A DNA stretch of 64,000 nucleotides. Source: Pycnopodia helianthoides (lineage: Eukaryota > Echinodermata > Asteroidea > Forcipulatida > Asteriidae). Shown in pieces: positions 59,984 to 64,000 of the stretch. The notes beneath the pieces were generated by a model that was given only the letters and a program-made list of their open reading frames with translations, searched no databases and was not told the origin of the DNA. A program made the translations under genes and the position numbers. The stretch is from assembly GCA_032158295.1 (NCBI GenBank), contig CM063257.1:15654332-15718331 (forward strand), written 5' to 3'. Every line of letters starts with the position of its first letter. Positions within the stretch are counted from its first letter, which is position 1.

Positions 59984-62596
59984 CTGTCAAAAGAACCCCC
60001 AAAAAATCACTGGAGTTACAACAAATCCTTGACAGGAAAATAAATTGTGGCACTTTAATGACTAACTTTAAACAAGGAAGGTAGTGGTGGCACTTAAAGA
60101 CTAACTAAATACATTAAAAAACTGCATGAGCTTTCGTAGCAACAACTACTTCATCACATGCAATGAAGGGGACAAGCCAAGTACAATACAAGAAAGTAAC
60201 GGGTGAATGAATCCAATAACAAAAGGTGGAGTCAGTGACTAAGGAGCATCTACTCCTGGTAGAAAAGACTTTAAAGAAAAACCAAGGGCCTGGAGAAAAA
60301 AAACCCGTGGCATAGGATAGAACACAACTCTACTCTCATATGGCCTTAGCCGGGTATCGACTAGGGTCATATTTGGTGAGAGGCGAGTGCTCTACACACT
60401 AGCCACCCATGCCACCCACCATAGTGTTAGCCAGAGGGGTGTCTGGGTGTCTTTTGGACACCCTGTTTTAAATTTGGACACCCTTTTTTATCTGTCATTA
60501 ACATGATGTATTGTTAGTGAACAGTTTGGACACCCAGTTTTTAAATTTCCAGCAAATTTGGACACCCTTTCACCAAATCCTGGCTAAAACCTTGCCGCCC
60601 ACCCCTGTTCTGTACTTACCATCCATCTAGATATCTGTTCTGGTCCCTTGTCTCTCCCTCGATATCCAGGGCTAGCTGCAAAACAAAAGATACAAGAACG
60701 TCTTCAAATTTAATTTCATATCCGACCCCGTTTTCTCAAATTTCTAGTCAATTCTTCTTCTTCTTCTTCTCTTATTATTATAATTTATCTTTCTGGTAAT
60801 GAAACCAAGGGACCCTCAAAAGTGACTAGCACTGTGACCCGTAGGCTGAAACTGAAGGTACCTGTGTGGAGAAGACGATGAAGAAATGTCAGTTTTAGAT
60901 GTGGGAGGAAAACCCCAAGTAGGAAAAACCCACACAATCAGGTAGGGACTGAAAGCCCAATCCACATACAAGGCTCCGGTCCGGGATTCGAATTATTTAA
61001 ACTTACACAGTCAGTTTCCCTTGTGGTTTATTACTTGACAAAAAGTGAAATAGTGAAAAGTCATTTGTTATCCGAAATGGTTTTATAAAAAACAGAACTC
61101 CCCAAAATCAAGGGTGATTTGGAGTCCGCGAAGGGACGACACTTACCTGTTAAACCTACACAAATTTGCATTTATATTTCCCCTAGCCAGTCTATGAAAT
61201 TGTAGGCTTAAAACAGGTAAGGGAATCCCTAAAGTGCACTTGTGATTCACGTTTAAAACCGTTTCAACCAATTCCAATCCAAAATGAGAAATCGGAACTA
61301 TTGTGCAAGGTACCAGAGATCTCGGCCCAGTGCCAGGCTCTCTTTGAAAAATCTTAAAAGTCTATTGGGAACTTCTGAAGGAGGCACCAAGGCCGAGGCA
61401 GGGGCCCAACAGAGGCCACGGCCTCCCGTGTTAAAGGTACACGTTGCCTTGGATCGGGCGAGTTGGTCTATACAAAGCATTTTAACGTTTGTTATAAAAT
61501 GCAAATGGTTCAGAAAGATCTTTTAAAAGTAGAATACAATGATCCAAACAAATGTGCCTCGAAATTGCGTGGTTTTCCTTTTACTTTGCGAACTAACACT
61601 GGTCGGCCATTTTGTGGAGTCAACAATTTGACCCAACAAAATGGCAGACCGTATTAGTTCATGATGTCAAAGGAAAACCACGCAATTTCGAGTCATATTT
61701 GTGTGGATTATTGTATTCTACTTTTAAAACATCTTTCTAACCATATGCATTTTAGGGGTTACAAACTCTTTTTATAGACAAACTCGGCCGATTCAAGGCA
61801 ACGTGTCCCTTTAATGCCAGGCCTTGAAGTGTGAGTCTGAATTATTTTTACCGATTTCAGAGTTGAGACTTTGCAGAGAGTCCATCTTGGAGTCTGTTGT
61901 TTTCTTCTTCTAGCATATCTTCAGTTCCGGAGGCCCCGCCTCGCCCTGCAGTAACCATGGTAACAAAGAAACATGCTTAAGGTGACTGCTCTATATTCCG
62001 ATCTAGACAAAGAGTACTAAGATTCTACTTAGGCAATTAAATACTTTATATAATGGCGGCTACTCGTGAACACATCAAGAGAGCGCTAAGTATTCGATTT
62101 GCCAGCTTTTAGTCTAAAATTTAAAAAGAAAGGCAAAGCTAATACTATACGAGAAGCGTTATCAATCATGTACTAAAACTTTTGAAAATGAAATTGAAAA
62201 GCCTTCAAAAACTGAAACTTTGAATTTGAAAGGGGGGTGGGGAAGAGGCAACAACTAAAACGGCTAGAACTTCTGAACTAATTTTCATCCTTTGGTTTGA
62301 GAGAGACTCTGCTATAGGGTCGAAAGTGTGGCTATTGTTTTATTCAATTCATTGTTGTAATATTAATTATTAAATATAAGTAATAGCGCAACTGGTCAAT
62401 ACAATTTTGTACGCTTTAAAACTTTTACAGATGTTTTAAGATGCGACAGATTTGACCTAATTAAATTCTGTCAGCAAAAATAAAGAACAATTCTAACCAA
62501 ATCATACAAATTATACTGGAAATACAATCGAACAGAATATCGTTGAAAATAAATCATAAAATTACCATTTCGTGGCCTTCCACCTCGATCATCCAT
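59816..62596 (-). CDS. BET1L: Golgi Qc-SNARE, BET1-like protein (GS15)
   Basis: Four coding exons on the - strand: 62596-62566, 61945-61852, 60675-60620 and 59983-59816. With one base restored in each of exons 2 and 3, the product is about 116 residues (human BET1L is 111). It contains EEENNRLQDGL, then TLKSLALDIEGETRDQNRYL, then DFDSSSGLLGGTIKRFDGML, then SGRHNRRLMCYL and a C-terminal membrane anchor (IAVVVGIFILAYILM). LALDI-x5-DQNRYLDGMD and SGxxNRxLMC are closer to BET1L than to BET1. The Gln of DQN is the SNARE zero layer. Known role: Qc-SNARE with syntaxin-5, GS28 and Ykt6 in intra-Golgi and endosome-to-Golgi fusion. Introns are 620, 1176 and 636 bp with clean GT-AG ends. Confidence 0.88.
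60620..60675 (-). CDS. BET1L: BET1L exon 3, SNARE zero layer, one base short
   Basis: Acceptor GTTTTGCAG and donor GGATG|GTAAGT. The 56 nt encode LALDIEGETRDQNRYLDG and then need ATG (Met) in phase 0, which takes 57 nt. The gap falls at the GG pair 60623-60624 in the glycine codon before Met. The family reads DGMD at this point, so the shift is local and recent or technical. Confidence 0.85.
60785..60995 (-). mobile_element. S4-type SINE in BET1L intron
   Basis: GAAATGTCAGTTTTAGATGT and GGCTCCGGTCCGGGATTCGA match the 11.2 and 58.4 kb copies. Confidence 0.6.
61330..61826. mobile_element. Family M MITE split by palindrome K
   Basis: The reverse M body (ACCAAGGCCGAGGCAGGGGC, AGAGGCCACGGCCTCC) lies to the left and TGCCAGGCC to the right, with K between them at TTAA. 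Confidence 0.75.
61431..61814. mobile_element. Family K palindrome, copy 2
   Basis: TTAAAGGTACACGTTGCCTT at the left and AAGGCAACGTGTCCCTTTAA at the right, with the centre TCGGCCATTTTGTGGAGTCA and its complement. It lies in a BET1L intron, 38 bp from the exon 2 donor. Confidence 0.88.
61852..61945 (-). CDS. BET1L: BET1L exon 2, SNARE motif start, one base short
   Basis: Acceptor GTTACTGCAG and donor AAATCG|GTAAAA. The 94 nt enter in phase 1 and should leave in phase 0, which needs 95. Reading frame 1 gives GASGTEDMLEEENNRLQDGL and then SAK. After the A run at 61870-61872 the conserved VSTLKS continues one base off. One more A in this run restores the SNARE heptads. Confidence 0.85.
62566..62596 (-). 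CDS. BET1L: BET1L exon 1 with start codon
   Basis: ATG at 62596-62594 opens MDDRGGRPRN, and donor G|GTAATT leaves phase 1. Joining to the next exon gives NGRGGASGTEDML without a break. It is short but fixed by the phase match and by the family's short, variable N-terminus. A longer 5' exon cannot be excluded. Confidence 0.7.
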
Positions 62597-63430
62597 TTTT
62601 AGTTTTACTTGACACGACTGCTGCCGACGACGTGGTGTTTTTTCCCCTCAGGCAACTACATTACACTAATGGGGAAGTCCAAATTAGGTTTCAACAACAT
62701 ACTTCCGCCAAATTCCACGGAATAGCAAAAGAGATGTATGAGCTTAAGCTATTCCGTAACCATAAATTTTCTTACAAAATTTGTGCGTATAATTCTTTTT
62801 TCTAAAGTGATAACTGTTTCTTGGTACTACGACAAGAGCCCCTCAATTGTTTACACCTTGATTTAAAGTGGAGCAACCCACAAGGGTTTGCGTGTAGCTG
62901 GTTCCCTTCATTAGAGTCGACTTTGCTAAGATTTTCCGAGTACCAGTACATTGTTTACAAGTGGCTCCTTATTCATTTCACAACAGCACAATGCCACTTT
63001 TTGTTGCAGACGACATTCGTGACATCTGAGTCTGACGGTGACGGCGAGAGTGCGAGCATTGGACTTAACAAGGTTCCTCTTTCTTAGTCTTTTAACTTGC
63101 GCAAAACGGTAGGTCTACTCTTTTTATTTTGGTTAAGTTCTCAATCTGGTATTCTTGTTTGCTTGATGATTTATTTGCTTATGGAGTTATGATGATAGGT
63201 GCCTGTAATTCTTCATCGGTTTACGAGTCGTGAGTCACAAATTATGAAACGTAAATTCTCAAACCGGTCGTAGAACTCGCCTGTGTCTGTGTGCTGGGAT
63301 GGGGGGGGGGGGGATTGGGCTCAGTTGGCCATCGAAGTTGCAAGAAAATAACGAAAGAAAAAAAAACACCCTTGTTGCGTATAGAATTGTGTGCTTCAAA
63401 AAAAAAGCTTCATGCCTGAAGCCTTTCTTA
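62597..63430. other. Upstream of BET1L, no further gene supported
   Basis: Probably holds the BET1L promoter and 5' UTR. There are G and A runs near 63300 and 63360. A family E/B fragment zone follows. Confidence 0.4.
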
Positions 63431-63439
63431 GATTCTAGT

Positions 63440-63722
63440 TTTTTGGTGAAATTACCCCTTTCTCTAAAAAATAGTAAAAGTAAAACTACATTACATACTA
63501 CAAGAGGCATGGGTCGTTTCTAACAATGTTTTACAATAACAAAAGCTGTCCGGTGCTCTTTACCAAGTAATTTTTTATGGTCATGAACTTGTGGAGTAAT
63601 TACCCAAAGTATACGCTGCCTTTATGTGTAAGTAAATTTCTGTAACTCATTTCTGCTTCCAAAGCAGAAAATTTTTAAGCAATATTTTCTGCTTTTAAAA
63701 GCAACTCTATGAAATTGGGCCC
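63440..63722. mobile_element. Fragments of families B/C and E
   Basis: TACCAAGTAATTTTTTATGG and GTATACGCTGCCTTTA resemble a TTAA-family end. 63640-63722 ends GCAACTCTATGAAATTGGGC like family E. Confidence 0.55.
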
Positions 63723-64000
63723 AGGTGATAGGCTAGTTGGTAGGGCTGGCTACGTAATACTGGAAATGTAAATAAATTTGGCAGACAAATATTTGAGTAT
63801 TAAGTTGTTTTAGTTTTAGCTTTTGTACCAACTGAACGGAATAGTTTTCTTACTTTTTAATTGAAAAGACAAATAAAGGCATTTATGATTTTAATTAGTT
63901 TTAAATTAAATTTATTATACTAATTAAAACAAATCATTTATTAAATTTAAAAGAACCTTTAAAAGTCAGCGAGCTTTTCTTATAAGTTCTTAAAACTTCA

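Noticed and set aside
60620..61945. Programmed frameshifting in BET1L
   Set aside because: Two separate shifts in a 116-residue SNARE with no slippery-site logic are far less likely than shortened homopolymers in the assembly.
60620..61945. BET1L as a processed or dead pseudogene
   Set aside because: Introns, splice sites and all heptad and anchor residues are intact, so the only defects are two homopolymer gaps. Kept as a gene pending read-level checks.
62821..63087. 88-codon open frame with an acidic, exon-like end (TSESDGDGESASIG)
   Set aside because: The acceptor TTGTTGCAG is plausible, but the donor after AACAAG is GTTCCT, which is poor, and no partner exon is seen.

Overview
This is eukaryotic genomic DNA from an intron-rich, repeat-rich animal. 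Codon use, GT-AG introns of 0.3-5 kb and the dense miniature transposons and tRNA-derived SINEs point to a marine invertebrate deuterostome. An echinoderm, perhaps a sea star, fits the look of the repeats best, but that is an inference from general familiarity and not from a search. There are no bacterial operons, CRISPR arrays or phage genes.

Two protein-coding genes can be supported. (1) A sorting nexin of the SNX9/SNX18/SNX33 family lies on the + strand with 20 exons, 7594-44947. Its SH3-coding 5' exons are not seen and probably lie upstream of the window. The part present encodes a DPW- and proline-rich linker, an acidic DW stretch, the PX domain and the BAR domain through the stop codon. 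(2) A Golgi Qc-SNARE resembling BET1L/GS15 lies on the - strand with four coding exons, 62596 down to 59816, converging on the first gene. Both act in membrane traffic: SNX9-type proteins in endocytic membrane remodelling, GS15 in fusion within and to the Golgi. Nothing here shows they work together.

Layout: 1-7.5 kb holds no recognised exon and is packed with foldback elements, MITEs and a SINE. From 7.6 to 45 kb is the SNX gene, whose introns carry at least nine unrelated tandem arrays (periods of about 13, 16, 17, 24, 27, 33, 44, 128 and 190 bp) plus many nested MITEs, SINEs and decayed LINE 3' ends. From 45 to 59.8 kb is intergenic, with palindromic MITEs, SINEs and AT-rich DNA. From 59.8 to 62.6 kb is the SNARE gene. 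The rest, to 64 kb, has only repeat fragments.

The most interesting points are: an 11-copy, 44-bp array that reiterates an exon end together with its GTAAGT splice donor (32741-33217); a tandemly duplicated 57-nt exon in which an AP2-type DPW motif has become DPL in one copy; a 30-nt in-frame cassette exon candidate inside the BAR region; a set of TTAA-flanked MITE families that land in one another, twice at the same TTAA; and three single-base gaps in otherwise conserved coding exons, each explicable by a homopolymer shortened by one base, which suggests long-read assembly error.
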